DNA from: Rebecca billardiae RCC1528
Lineage: Eukaryota > Haptophyta
Direction of reading: 5' to 3'
NCBI GenBank assembly: GCA_965240325.2
Contig: OZ251239.1
Location: 682,001-746,000 of the forward strand
Length of the DNA: 64,000 nucleotides
Made by a program: the position numbers and the translations under genes. Within the stretch, counting starts at the first letter, position 1, and each line of letters starts with the position of its first letter. Shown one piece after another: positions 1 to 11,169 of this stretch. The notes under the pieces are model-generated. The model searched no databases. It was not told the origin of the DNA and saw only the letters and a list, made by a program, of their open reading frames with translations.

Positions 1-846
1 GCACGACGAGACCGAGACCGAGTCGTCGCAGACGACATCGTCATCAGCAGCTCTGCTGCTGGTCGCAGCGTCGGCGGACGATTTTCGTCATCCGTGGCCC
101 GCCTAGCAGGCAGAGAAATCACCGGCATGGATGATGAGGCGGCCGCCATCATGTGCCCACCGCCGCCTGAGTGATCCCGGACCACTTACCGGTACAGTAC
201 TCCGGCTTGTCATCCGGGCGACTCAGAGCGTTGCGCCAGCTGGACAAACGCGAAGGGACCCACCGTCCAGGATCCTTGGACTTGTGGAGGGCCCCGGCGA
301 GACCTGCACTCGGATCGGGGCCCTCTCCCGCTGTGCCGCTTGCGGCGCACGCCTGACCGGTGCGGCGGGCGACGTGTGCGCACGCCGTGCAGCTCGCGGC
401 GCGTGCGCGTTGGCTAGATGGCACACGTCTCCCGACGCACAAGTCGAATGACCGCAGCTGGGATGCCCTTTCGCGCCGCAAGGACGCTTGCGAGGCCGGT
501 CGCGCGGCCGAGCGGCGTGGCCGTGCCGCCTGCACGCAGTGCGCCCATGGACTTGGCTTCGCCGCGCGCGCTGAGGCTGGCGAGCGTCACGGCCGAATTC
601 TACGACGCGCGCGACGCGCCATCTGCCTGCTTCCTTGCCTCCGACGCACGTTTTCTGCGGGCAGCGGCGACTCGCCCGCCCATGCGGCGGCGAGCCGCCA
701 TCCACCGCGCTTCGCCCTAAACAGAGCGCGGAACATTTCGTTTTGAAAAGCGCAGATCTGAAAAGACCGGAGGGCGTTTGTCCAGCTGGCGCAACGCCCC
801 TGATCGCTCGGTGTCGCGGTGTTCATGAATTACTGTGAACGAGTAA
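1..846. other. Intergenic, no supportable gene
   Basis: GC-rich sequence in which several frames on both strands stay open by composition alone. The translations are Arg/Ala/Pro-rich with no recognisable domain. The last 100 bases become more AT-rich just before the Sel1/MYND start and probably hold its promoter and 5' leader. I see nothing else here. Confidence 0.5.
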
Positions 847-2217
847 ATGAGTAAATCGGTTCAAATGGCGCCAGCCGGCCCAATACCGCCCTTGGCCCAA
901 CGGTCATCAGCGTGCGCGATGCGCCCCGACGGCGTGGACGAGGCCCTCTACGAGCGCGCCAGCCATGGCGAGGCGCGTGCGCAGTGCGAGCTGGGCGAGG
1001 CGCTGATCGCGCTCGACGCCGCGCATGCTGACGAGGCCGTGCGCTGGTTCCGCGCCGGCGCGGAGTCCGGGCACGGCCGCGCGGCCTTTCGCCTCTCGCA
1101 CGCGCTCGCGAGCGGCACGGGTGTGGCGCGCGACGCGAAGCGCGCGCGCAAGTATCTGCTCCTCGCGGCTGAGGCGGAGGACCCCGAGGCACTGTTCGAG
1201 CTGAGCGGGCTGCGTGGGATCGACGTGGGCGCCGAACCCGCGCATTCCGAGCACACGCCCGCGCACGCGTTCGACTTGGCGCTCCGCTCGGCTAAGCTCG
1301 GCCACGGCCCAGCGATGAGCGCGGTCGCCGTGTGCTACGGCTCGGGGCGGGGCGTGCCGCAGCAGTCGGACCGGCTGGCGGCGGTGTGGTGCGCCAAGGC
1401 GGCCGAGCTCGGCCTCGCCTCCGCGCAGTACAACCTCGGCGCGGCGTACCATTTCGGCCACGGCGTGAGCGCGAATGCGGCGACAGCGCTGCACTGGTTC
1501 CGCAAGTCGGCGGCGCAGGGCAACGCCATGGCGATGCACTCTGTGGCCACCGCGCTGACGAAGGGGCTGGGCGTGGAGGCCGACCCCGCCGAGGGCGCGC
1601 GCTGGCTGCGCAAGGCCTCCCGCCTCGGCGACGCCAAGGCCACCTTCGGGCTCGCCGACCTGCTCAGCAAGGGAGCGCCGGGCGTGCCCGCGGACCCGGA
1701 GGAGGCGGCGCGGCTGTACCGCCTCCTCGGCGAGCAGGGCGCGGAGGGCGCGGCCGTGAGCGCGTTGCTCAACGTCGTCGGCACCCCCTTGCACGGCTGG
1801 GGCCCCGCGCGCGTCAACTCGCGCCCGCCCAAGCGCGGCGGCAGCGGCGGCGAAGGTTCCGAGAATGTTCCGCCGCCCACTGCCAGCGCCGGCGGTGCGC
1901 CGCCGGTGGCCTGCTGCTGTCTGCACTGCGGCGCCGCCGGCTCGGATGAGGCGCCGCTCATGGTGTGTTCGCGGTGCCACGCGGCGCGCTTCTGCGGTCG
2001 CGAGTGCCAGAAGGCCGCGTGGAAGGCGCACAGGCGTGAGTGCGCCTCGCGCGTCGACGAGGCCAGCGCGTGCGCCGAGCGCCCGCGCGCGTGCGCCTCA
2101 ACCTCAAGCGGCGAGGACGAAGGCACCAAAGTTTCGGAGAGGCTGGTGAATGAGTTCGTGAATATGACGATGCTCACCCTGCTCAACGACCGCCAAGCGC
2201 GCGGCCTGTGTGCGTGA
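847..2217 (+). CDS. Sel1-repeat protein with C-terminal MYND zinc finger
   Basis: A single-exon 456-residue protein. Residues about 25-310 are Sel1-like repeats (TPR-related helical pairs). They are recognisable by repeated A-x-x-x-L-G and G-x-G-V-x-x-D-x-x-x-A-x-x-W-x-x-K/R-A-A patterns, for example 'AEGARWLRKASRLGDAKA'. Residues about 355-395 form a MYND finger with the Cys/His spacing CLHCG...VCSRCHAARFCGRECQ...W..H...C. Sel1 repeats usually scaffold protein complexes and MYND fingers bind short proline-rich peptides, so an adaptor role is inferred; there is no catalytic domain. The Sel1+MYND combination is common in algal genomes. The start is the first ATG of the frame and lies in an AT-richer leader. 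A short acidic/Ser tail follows the finger. The frame stays open without introns. Confidence 0.85.
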   Translation: MSKSVQMAPAGPIPPLAQRSSACAMRPDGVDEALYERASHGEARAQCELGEALIALDAAHADEAVRWFRAGAESGHGRAAFRLSHALASGTGVARDAKRARKYLLLAAEAEDPEALFELSGLRGIDVGAEPAHSEHTPAHAFDLALRSAKLGHGPAMSAVAVCYGSGRGVPQQSDRLAAVWCAKAAELGLASAQYNLGAAYHFGHGVSANAATALHWFRKSAAQGNAMAMHSVATALTKGLGVEADPAEGARWLRKASRLGDAKATFGLADLLSKGAPGVPADPEEAARLYRLLGEQGAEGAAVSALLNVVGTPLHGWGPARVNSRPPKRGGSGGEGSENVPPPTASAGGAPPVACCCLHCGAAGSDEAPLMVCSRCHAARFCGRECQKAAWKAHRRECASRVDEASACAERPRACASTSSGEDEGTKVSERLVNEFVNMTMLTLLNDRQARGLCA

Positions 2218-2610
2218 GCGTGGCGTGGCGGCGCGACCTCGCGCGACGTCTGGCGCCGGTGCGTTCGGCAGCCCGCTCTCAGGCAGCGCCGCGTGTCGCG
2301 GCAGCTGCGGCGGCTCTGCGACTGCGGGTCGCGGGGCCCCGCGAGCCCGGAAACTCGGGACAGACCGCCGCCACGGCACCACCTCGTGCGCTCACCACGA
2401 CTGACCACCATTTACCAGCAGCAGGCACTAGACGACAGGCAGCAGACACGCCGCTAGACAGGCAGCACGGACACGCGCTGGCGCGGCACGCGCGGTACGC
2501 GGCTTTAAGCTTACGCCTACGGTCGGCGCCGTAGCTAGTCAGCGCGAGCTAGCAGCGTAGTCGTCTGACTCACTCTGCATGACTGCGGATCGACGATCAC
2601 GATATTCATC

Positions 2611-2641
2611 ATCTATATCTATATCTATATCTATATCTATA
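2611..2641. repeat. (TATATC)n microsatellite, about 5 copies
   Basis: A short hexanucleotide tract downstream of the Sel1/MYND gene. It has the same unit as the 200-bp tract at 5276-5476, so this unit is recurrently expanded in this genome. Confidence 0.9.
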
Positions 2642-3644
2642 CACAGTGCCGGAAAACTGCTCAGGGTGACGTTTTAAGTTGTCCGCACCACTAGTCGAAT
2701 CATCGGACAATTCTGAAGCGGTGCGCCTAAATTCGGCGCACCATAGGCGCGTCGAATCGTGGCACAGACCTTGGTAGCAGGCCACACCTGAGCGCGCTGC
2801 GCGCGCCGACGCGCGCTCGGCGCGGGCAAAAAATCATGCGCCGTTGGCATTACGCAGCCCCGCGCAGCGCTGTGCTCGAGCTCGGCGGCGGCGAAAGCGG
2901 GCGGGCGCACACGGCGGTGCCCGTGCGCGCTGCTCCGAGCGCAGCTGCGGCCACCCCGGCGGCATACCGCCGGTCGAGGGCACGAAAACCGATTTTTCGG
3001 GAAAATGCAGAGCAGCGGCGCCCGAGCGCGCCCGAGCTCGTCGCAGCACAGTCTCCTGGTGGCTGCGCCCCGTGAAGCCACGCCACGCGGGGCGCTGGCG
3101 TGCGCGTGGCCTGCGCCCACCGTGCGCTGCCCGATCATGGCCGTCGACCGCTCCGAGCGCCTCACCACGCGTGCTCGAGCCCACCGATACTGACGCCCGA
3201 GCACGGTGCCGGCAGCGCTCGCAGGTGGGCGTCGGAGAAAACACGCCGGCCGAACAAGCTTGAAGCGTCCGCCGCGATGCCAACGGCAGCGGACGACGTG
3301 CGCGCCACCTCGGCGCCAGTCGCCCAGCCCTTGCGCGGCGGTGCGGGCTCGCTCGTTCGCCGCCATCAGCTGCGCGCGCGCAGCCCGATCACTGCCCGCT
3401 GGTTCTGTTGTCGAGCAGCTGCGGCCTGCCACGCGCACTGCCGGACATTGAGCCACAGCGCGAGCACGCGCCTCGTCTGGCACGCGCGAGCACTCAGCAT
3501 CGTGCGTGGCCACCATGACGCGCCCATCTGCGCCAGCAGCGATGAGCACGCCGCCGTTCAGCTCGCATCGGGCTCGCTCGCGACGCAGCAACGCGCGGCC
3601 GTAGCGGCAGCAGCGGCGCCGTCGAGCACGCGCAGCAAACAAAT

Positions 3645-4350
3645 ATGCAGCGCGGGCGAGTCGACGGTCTGGAAAATGCGCGATCACGCCACAGCAGGCT
3701 GGCAGAGCCCGCCCGAGCTGCAGCATGCCGTAGGTGCTGCCCCAAGCTCTCGACTGCCCGTAAGCGGCGGCATGTGCGGCGGCGCCGGCGGCGGCCATGC
3801 TGCCACGCCGTTGCGCGCCGCGGGGCGCCGTCGGCACCTCCGTGGTGAAGCGCACAGAGCTCGAGCCCACGGGGGCTGGCGACCGTCAAACCGACACCCC
3901 ATGACGCGGGGCTGCGTGCGCCAGCTGCGCGCACTCCGTGGGCCCACCTAGCCCGCTCGAGCAGCTCGCCTTGGGTGCGCGCAGCGGCTCGAGCACACTG
4001 GTATGGGACGCCTGCCTGCGGTGCCGCCGAGCACATGCGGCCGACGGTCACTCAGCACGGGCGACTCGACGGCGGCGAGCAGGCGCGACGGCCTCGCCGC
4101 GCCGCGGAAAAGCCTGCCCGGGCTGCAGCACGCCGTAGGAGCAGCCCAGCGCCCTCCTCCGCCCTCCAGCTTCGGCGCGCGCAGCAGGCCCGGCGGCGGC
4201 CATGCTGGCGTGCCCAAGCATGAAGATGGGCGCGGCCGGCCGCGCCGTCGCAAAGCGCGCAGAACTCGAGCTCGGGGGGGCGGACGGCCGCCAAACTGGC
4301 GCGGCAGGACGTGGCACTGCGTGCGCCAGCTGCGCGCACCCGCTGCGCCC
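3645..4350. repeat. Diverged direct duplication, about 300 bp, offset about 405 bp
   Basis: Copy A (about 3645-3945) and copy B (about 4052-4350) share ordered blocks. Examples are the GCTGCAGCA[T/C]GCCGTAGG block (3716 and 4121), GGCGGCGGCCATGCTG (about 3789 and 4192), and CTGCGTGCGCCAGCTGCGCG (3912 and 4319). Identity looks like roughly 70-75% by eye with small indels. No open frame is conserved in register between the copies, so this looks like an old tandem duplication of non-coding or transposon DNA. Confidence 0.55.
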
Positions 4351-5275
4351 GCGTGGCCCGTGCGAGCGCCGCGCCTCGAGCACACGCAGCTGCTCGACAC
4401 AGCCACGGCAGTGTGGCTTGTGCGCGTGCACGTGATCAGTCTCAGCTCTGAGGCGCGCGCTCAGGAGGGCTGCGGCCGGGCCGAGCGCGATCTGCGCGGA
4501 CGGTACAGCCTGGCGGCTCATGCCAGCCAGCCCAAAGCCCGCTCCGCCATCCGCGTCATGGCGCTCCAGCCTCTCGCGTGCTGCGCTGCAGCCGCGCTCG
4601 GCAACTAGACGTCGCCCAGCCCGCCTTGCACGCGGCTGAGCAGTGGCAGCCAGGCGAAGCGTCGTCGCGGGCGAGGCTGCGCTGGGTGATGCGGCTCGGG
4701 TCGGTGGGCAAGTCGCACCCCGCCGTCGGTCGCCTCCACGCCTCAGGCTCGCTCGAGGTCAAAGACAACTGCGCGGCGCGGCGTTTGCGCGGGCGGGCCG
4801 CGGGCGTGGCGGGGTGTACGCGTGCAATGTCACAGCCTCCCACACAATTTCAGGAGGGTGAGACGCACCGCCAGCGGCACCCGCACACAATCCCACCCTG
4901 CGCGAGCCACCTGCCGTGTCGACTGAAGCATCAGGCTCGGGCGCAACCGCGGGCGGCGCATGCAAGAAGCTCGCGAAACGCACCGCGCGCGCCGTGAGGG
5001 CGAAAGGAGAGCACCCGTCAGGGCGGCGAGGAACTTGCCCAGCGCCACGCGGAAGACGACCCCAGCCCGCGTCGACGCATAGTCTGGCCCGCGAGCAGCC
5101 TCGTCGGTCTTCGCCGAGTAGATCGCGCCGCGAGCCGAGGCACCGCTCGTTTGAGGCTCCGTCCGCCGCGAAGTCGCGGCTTCCACCCGAGTTCCACTGT
5201 CCGGCCGAGACCGGATTCGCTGACTCGAGCTGCGGACCGTCCGAAGCGTCACGGAAAATTCCAATCCTGCACTGT

Positions 5276-5476
5276 GTATCTATATCTATATCTATATCTA
5301 TATCTATATCTATATCTATATCTATATCTATATCTATATCTATATCTATATCTATATCTATATCTATATCTATATCTATATCTATATCTATATCTATATC
5401 TATATCTATATCTATATCTCTCTCTATATCTATATCTATATCTCTCTCTATATCTCTCTCTCTATATATATATATA
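5276..5476. repeat. (TATATC)n microsatellite, about 200 bp
   Basis: About 25 perfect tandem TATATC hexamers followed by interrupted TCTCTC/TATATC units, ending in (TA)n at about 5465-5476. It is non-coding and AT-rich against a GC-rich background. The interruptions cluster at the 3' end, as expected if the perfect part is the expanding end. Confidence 0.97.
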
Positions 5477-5930
5477 CTGACTACTGTTGGCTCCAGCCAC
5501 AGTCAGAGTGAGTCACGGGGACGTCCACTGACCCTATGGGGGGGGTGCATTTAGACGAACCCCTGGGAGCCAGGGAGCGATGAGGGTACCAATCGAAAGA
5601 TCTCCGGGGCGGCGGACGAAGCCGCAGGTTCAAAACCGAAGCCGCAGACGATTTCGTATGTTTCCTTGTCCTTGAACGCGTCGTCACAGTCGAACACGGA
5701 GGACTCCATCGTGCTGAACTTTTTTTTGGGCTCCCGGACCGGTCTCTCGCACGATGGAGCGCCGCCGAGCGGGCGAGGAGACGAGACGTCTTGGAGGCCT
5801 TGATCCGGGCGCATCCGCTGGTTGGCCGCGGCACCCTGTCGCGCTCGCGCCCCGGGTGCACCTTCGTGCACTGAGAGTCACCGATGGGCGAGAAGCTGCT
5901 CGTCGACTCGAGCAAGCTGCGCGCTGTCCG

Positions 5931-6077
5931 CGTCGAGCTGCTCGCGCCGGCGCGGCCGCGCCTTGAGCTCGCGGCGGTGCGGGCGTGCGCATGAGCTTGT
6001 CGGCGTCGAGCTGCTCGCGCCCCGGGCCGCGCCCGCGCCGTCAGCTCGTAGTGGCACGGGCATGCGCACGAGCTCGT
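5931..6077. repeat. Imperfect 73-bp tandem duplication
   Basis: Copy 1 (5931-6000) and copy 2 (6004-6077) both begin CGTCGAGCTGCTCGCGCC and both end with a GGGC[G/A]TGCGCA[T/C]GAGCT-like block. The middle has diverged by several substitutions. No coding function seen. Confidence 0.6.
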
Positions 6078-9000
6078 GCTTGGCCGCAGCTCCTCGGAGG
6101 ACTGCCACAGCTGGCTGGCTCAGAGCCTTCGGTTCGCGAGTGCTGAGGTGCTTCGTGGCCTGCGCGGTGCGCCGCAGCGGTCAATGCGTTGCTCGATCCT
6201 GCACTGCGCTACGTCTTGACTCGCACGGGAGGCGCTGATATCGGGGCTGTGTGCAATGCGTCATGGCCGCCCGGCGCAGAGCCGACGCCGCACGACGCAG
6301 CCCTCAGCGCCAACACCGCGCAGCGAACACTCGGTCTGCTATGCGAATTCTGGCGAGTTGGGGCCTTATTGAGGCGCGCGTATTTGGTCCTTCGATCGGC
6401 TGGGGGGAGCCCCCCCCAGACCCCCCCAAATGGTTATAAATGCACCCCTGCTGGACGTCCCGGACAGTGACCAGAGCCTGTTAGCAGACTGACTAGGTCT
6501 AGTACTACTACCGACTTAGCCTGGTCCATCCCGATTTTCGCCAGTGAAAAAGCCTTTTCGGATTTTGGGCGCCTGATTTCTCCCGATTTTCTAGTCGCTC
6601 GTCGCGCTGTCAAAAATCGCCACCGGCCGTCCGACGGCTCGCCGCGACGAAGGTCGGGAAGGGGCTCGAGAGCCTCGACTGGACGACTGCGCCGCCTCAT
6701 GTCAGGTGTAGTGCTGGACACATCGTTCGGGTGCCCCGGTGGTGTGCGTGCACACCTTGAGCGACATGTCTGCGTTGCTTCCGCCGCCCGCGGTCCGTCG
6801 CCAGGTCGACTTCTCGCCTGACGGCGCGCGTCGAACGCTCACCTGCTGGGTTGCGCGGCGCCTTCGAGACGGGCCACCTCGGGTAATATGCGGGCCACGC
6901 GACGGCTCGTGTGGGCCACCGCCTACCCCTAGCATGTACTCGATGCCACCACCAGCGTTGGGCGCGCTGCGCATCGCCAACGCTTCATCCGGCCAGTCCC
7001 GTCACGTTTGCGCATGGGTCGTCCTGAGCGGCGGCTGTCGATTTGTGCTCCTCGTGGAGCTGTATGACGGGCTGGTGGCGAGCAGGATGGCTCGTCTTGC
7101 GGGGTTGGGTGTGTACAGTCGCAGTGTAGTGGCTGCCGGCTGACTCCCATCGCCTGGGTGCTGCTTTACCGTCATGGCCTTTGCTGCGAGCACAAGGTCG
7201 AGGATCGTACCGCGGTCTGCGAGGCAGAGTCGACGGAGTCGTCGCTTGAAGATGGTTGAGAGCGCTCATACGTCTTCCTTGGTGTCGTGCGGCTACTCCA
7301 GCACGCAAGGCTCGCGCTCTGGCACGTGTTTGGTGTCCATGGGTGGCACATTGTGCCATTCGGGTGGCTCGGAAGCACGTGCTCGGGTGTCTTTCCCGTT
7401 TACGCGCGGTGGGCCAAGTCACCACGCAAGGCCAGAGCATGTCATGGCACGCAGAGGGTGCCCATGAACGATCCCCACCCCGGTGGTTGCCGTAGGCGCA
7501 CTCGAAGCGGTCGCATCGTCACCCGCGGATCACATCAGTCCGCCGTTGAGGCTGTCGGGCGAGCAAAGACGTGCGATCTGACCCTTGGACGGGCAGCTAG
7601 AATCGCGATTATGCCTCATCTAAGGACGCACATGTCGTCGTTGTAGGCAGTACTGATGCCCCAAGTGAAAGGGCGGGCGTGGCACGCGACTTGGCAGCTT
7701 GAAATACTCGATGCACGCCGCCATGGACACGCGATCCGGATCCATTGCGAACCTGCCGTGTGGCTCACGGCGGCGCGCGTTGTGCCGCAGATCGGCCAGT
7801 TGCCACGCAGGAGATGGTCTCCAGACCAGGTCCAGCACCTGACCGACTGCCGCACGCCTGGCCGGGTGGGAGTCCGGCCCTCTTCTTGTCTGCAGGAGTG
7901 CGCGGAAGGCCAGGCGGAGCCTCGTCCGACCACTGCACCCCGAGCGCCGCACTAATCGTGCAGCCTGGGACAGCTACCCACCTATGGCGAATATGTAACG
8001 ACATAGTGGTATTTTAATTATACAGGTCCAGAACTCATACGTATGCGGGTACATTGCCCATAATATGCGGGTATAAATGGGTAATATAGTCGATCTTGCA
8101 GTAGTTGAGTACGGCCACTTGCGCACAGACCACAGCCCATCCTAATGGCCTGTACCAGGGTTCATGCTCGCCTCGACGTACGCCAATAAGTAAGTTCGTG
8201 CGTTTGGGCTCATTTAGGCTAAGTACTTACCCACATTCGGACTGACGATTCTCTATGTGTCCGTAGTTGTCCGCGGCGCGCGCGCGCACGCTCACGACGG
8301 GCCACGGATGCGATTTTTAGGCCGAAACTTTTGCTGCGCCCGGGCTGGGCCCATTTGTTACGCTGTTTCCGGGTGTGAGCGCGTGCCTAGGGGCCCGCGT
8401 TCATTTGGCGATAAAATCCCCGAAAGTGCTCCAGTGCGTTTGGACCAGGCTACTACCGTGCCTGCTGTCGTCGCTGAGTTAGGTAGTCGTCAGCCTCGAG
8501 TGTCCGGGCTAGCTCTGAGTGAGTAGCTGTCGATCGCCTGTCGGCGCAGTCCGCGCAGTGCCGCGCTGTCTGACCGGGCCTCCGGCGGCTCCAGTCGGCT
8601 CGGATGAGACTGGATGACGGCCCTGATGGCTGGCTCTGGCCGGCCGACCCGCTCGGATGCTCGCGGCACGCAGTCGCCAGTCGACGCTGCTCATGCTGCC
8701 GCGCCGCCGCGACGGCCACCGGTGCCGGGCAGCTGCTCAGATAGAACGGCACACTCGTCGCACACGGCGCCAGCGGACTCGGCAGCCCGGACTCAGCGCC
8801 TCCAGGCTCCAGGCAGGACTCATCCACGCGGCGTGCGTGCCGTCGCGCCGGCCGAACCCCCCCCCCCCCCCGCCGGGGGGCGGCCCGGGGCGGCACGCGC
8901 GGCTGCCGTGCCGCAGCCCTCACCGCCCGGAGACGCGCTGTTGCCCCCTCGGCGGCCGGTGCCAGGCGCACCCGTGCCACGCCCAGTGCGCCCAGCGTGC

Positions 9001-9089
9001 GGCGGCGCCTCCCCTCCCGCCTCCACACTCCCGACCTCGGCAAACCCGCAGCGGCTCCGGCTGCCTGCCTTCGCCCCTCGGAGGCGGCG

Positions 9090-10550
9090 TCAGCAGACGC
9101 GCGCGCGGCACTCCGTCTCGACGCACGCGGGAATGTCAATCTGCGCGGTGCCTCCCTCATGCGCCCTCATGCCGAGGCCGAGCGCAGCCGACCGCTTGCC
9201 ACACGAGTACACGTTGCCGTCCGCACCCACAAACAGCGAGTGAGAGTAGCCCATGGCACAGCGCAGCACACGCGTGTGGGCGAGGCCGCCGACACGCGTG
9301 GGCAGCGACCCTTCGCCAGCGCCATCGTGCCCCAGCTGGCCGTTGCTGTTGTTCCCAAACGTGTGCACGTTGCCGTCCGCGCCGACCACCGCGCTGGTGT
9401 TGCTGCCAGTGCACGCGCGCACAGCGCGCACATCAGCGAGCGCCTCGATGCGCCGGGGCGTGGCAAGTGACCGACGGGCACCGTTGCCGAGCTGCCCACG
9501 CCCATTGCGTCCAAACGAGCAGACCAGCCCGTCTGCGTCAACCACCAGGCTGTGCATACTGCCCGCGCTCACGTGCACGGCGCGCACGCCCGCGAGCGCC
9601 TCGACGCGTGTGGGCGTGCGCTGAGGAGTCTCCTGGTCGCCGTGGCCGAGCCGGCCGTAGTCGCCGCAGCCGCACGAGTAGACGTCGCCTTGTGCAGAGA
9701 GTAGCAGCGTGTGCAAAGCCCCGCCGGCCCCGCCGCCCACGCGCACGCCGTCCAGCGCCTCGATGCGCGTCGGCTCCCACCGGTCCTCCTCGTCGCCGTG
9801 GCCGAGCTGGCCGCAGCGGTTGTGGCCCCAGCTGTACGCGCACCCGGCGGCGGTGAGCGCGAGGCTGTGCTCGCGTCCAGCGGCGATTCCCACCACCACG
9901 ACGTCGGCCAGCGCCGCGATCGGCTCAAAATCGAGCCGTGCCTCGTCGTCCCCCAGCCCCAGCTGCCCGTGCTCGTTCTTGCCACACGCGTACACGGCGC
10001 CGGCCTCACTCATCGCGAGCAGGTGTCCCCAGCCAGCGGCCAACGAGCACACGCGCACCGCGCTGAGGGATGCGACGTGCGTCGGCACGCACGCATGCGC
10101 GCCCGAGTGGCCAGTCGCCGGAAGCCCTCGATACTCAAACCAGCGCCGTTCACCTTCTCCTTGCATCCGCACCCTCTTGTCCCCGCACGTGTGCAGCCCG
10201 CCCTCCGCGTCCACAAACGCGCTGAAGTCACCGCCGGCCGCCACGGGAGGCGAGTGCGCGCGTGCGAGCTCGAGCAAGCGCTCGCGCAGGAACAGCTCCT
10301 CCGTCCACGATCGCACGTCGGATGGCAGGGTCGCCGGCAGGGCGTGCTCGTGCCCGCGCGCGAGCGAGTGCGCACGCAGCGCGTGCTCGATCGCTGTGCG
10401 GCCGTCCGGCGGCGCGCTGCGGAAGAGGCGCGCGGTGGCGTTGGCGGCGGCGAGGTCGGGCGCCGTGAGGAAGGTGGCGACTCGTGCCAGCGCGTCATGC
10501 GGCAGGTCGTCGAGCGCGAGGGGCGGCGTGCGCGTCCGTGCCGTGGCCAT
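9090..10550 (-). CDS. RCC1-repeat protein with F-box-like N-terminus
   Basis: A single-exon 486-residue protein. Residues about 13-55 (LDDLPHDALARVATFL...) resemble an F-box. From about residue 120 to the end run six to seven RCC1 propeller blades, each with the signature G-x-x-H-[S/T]-L...G.V.[S/T].G.N..GQLG.G; 'SWGHNRCGQLGHGDEED' and 'SFGRNGRGQLGNGA' are examples. RCC1 blades form a seven-bladed propeller. In RCC1 itself it is the Ran exchange factor, but in most algal paralogues the partner is unknown, so I do not assign exchange activity. If the F-box is real, this would be a substrate receptor of an SCF-type ubiquitin ligase. The start is the ATG at 10550; the frame continues upstream but the residues there look like leader sequence. 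It is divergent from the ARM/BTB gene, with 99 bp between the two start codons. Confidence 0.85.
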   Translation of the reverse strand: MATARTRTPPLALDDLPHDALARVATFLTAPDLAAANATARLFRSAPPDGRTAIEHALRAHSLARGHEHALPATLPSDVRSWTEELFLRERLLELARAHSPPVAAGGDFSAFVDAEGGLHTCGDKRVRMQGEGERRWFEYRGLPATGHSGAHACVPTHVASLSAVRVCSLAAGWGHLLAMSEAGAVYACGKNEHGQLGLGDDEARLDFEPIAALADVVVVGIAAGREHSLALTAAGCAYSWGHNRCGQLGHGDEEDRWEPTRIEALDGVRVGGGAGGALHTLLLSAQGDVYSCGCGDYGRLGHGDQETPQRTPTRVEALAGVRAVHVSAGSMHSLVVDADGLVCSFGRNGRGQLGNGARRSLATPRRIEALADVRAVRACTGSNTSAVVGADGNVHTFGNNSNGQLGHDGAGEGSLPTRVGGLAHTRVLRCAMGYSHSLFVGADGNVYSCGKRSAALGLGMRAHEGGTAQIDIPACVETECRARVC

Positions 10551-10649
10551 CGAGTCGAGGAGGTGAAAAGGAGGAAGGAGGGTGAACAGGGCCGCTGGAC
10601 GCGGGCACCCCACCCCGCTCACCCGGCCGGTCCGCGATAGACGACGACG
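10551..10649. promoter_or_regulatory. 99-bp divergent intergenic spacer (shared promoter)
   Basis: Only 99 bases separate the start codons of the RCC1 gene (-) and the ARM/BTB gene (+), so both 5' leaders and any promoter lie here or inside the coding ends. It contains a purine-rich tract (10557-10595, GAGG/GGAAGGAGGG type) and no TATA-like element. Shared regulation is an inference from spacing. Confidence 0.5.
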
Positions 10650-11123
10650 ATGGAGGGCACGAGCGAGACGGCGGAGCAGACGACGGAGGGCAGGCTGCAG
10701 CGCCTCTTCAGCGAGCCGACGCGCGCGGTCGGCGAGGACGACATCAAGCTGCTCACGCGCTCGATCGCCACCGAGCAGACCGACGCGACCGCCATGCTCG
10801 CCGCGAGCGCGCTCGAGCGGCTAGCCGCTCTCAACCACGAGGCGAGCGCGCGCCTGAGCGACGAGCCCACAGTGAACGCGCTGTTCGCGCTGGTCCGCTC
10901 GAGCCGGCCGCACCCGCTGCCCAAGCTCGCCGCGTCGGTCCTCCGGCTGCTCACCACGCTCGACGTGCCCGCCGTCGGCGAGGGCGAGGACGAGGCGGAC
11001 AGCGAGCTCAGCTACGATCCGGGGGGCGCGCACGCCGACGCCGACGCCGACGCAGGCGAGATGGGCGACGAGGACGGCGAGGAGGAGGACGGGGAGAGCT
11101 GCGACGAGGATATGATGGACGAG

Positions 11124-11169
<46 letters not shown>

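Larger units (their letters stand above)
2218..9089. other. 6.9-kb repeat-rich intergenic region
   Basis: There is no gene I can support between the Sel1/MYND stop and the RCC1 stop. It holds a short TATATC tract (2611-2641), a diverged direct duplication (3645-4350), a long TATATC microsatellite (5276-5476), a small direct duplication (5931-6077) and an AT-richer stretch at 7970-8250. An 18-bp C-run lies near 8860, followed by a G-rich patch. Between 5.5 and 8 kb the codon texture is less biased, and short pieces look like degraded coding sequence; I tried to match the minus-strand frames at 7.0-8.0 kb to retroelement domains and could not. Probably mobile-element debris. Confidence 0.5.

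Noticed and set aside
6985-7952. Degenerate retroelement on the - strand
   Set aside because: I looked for integrase, reverse transcriptase and Gag zinc-knuckle motifs and found none in a consistent frame.
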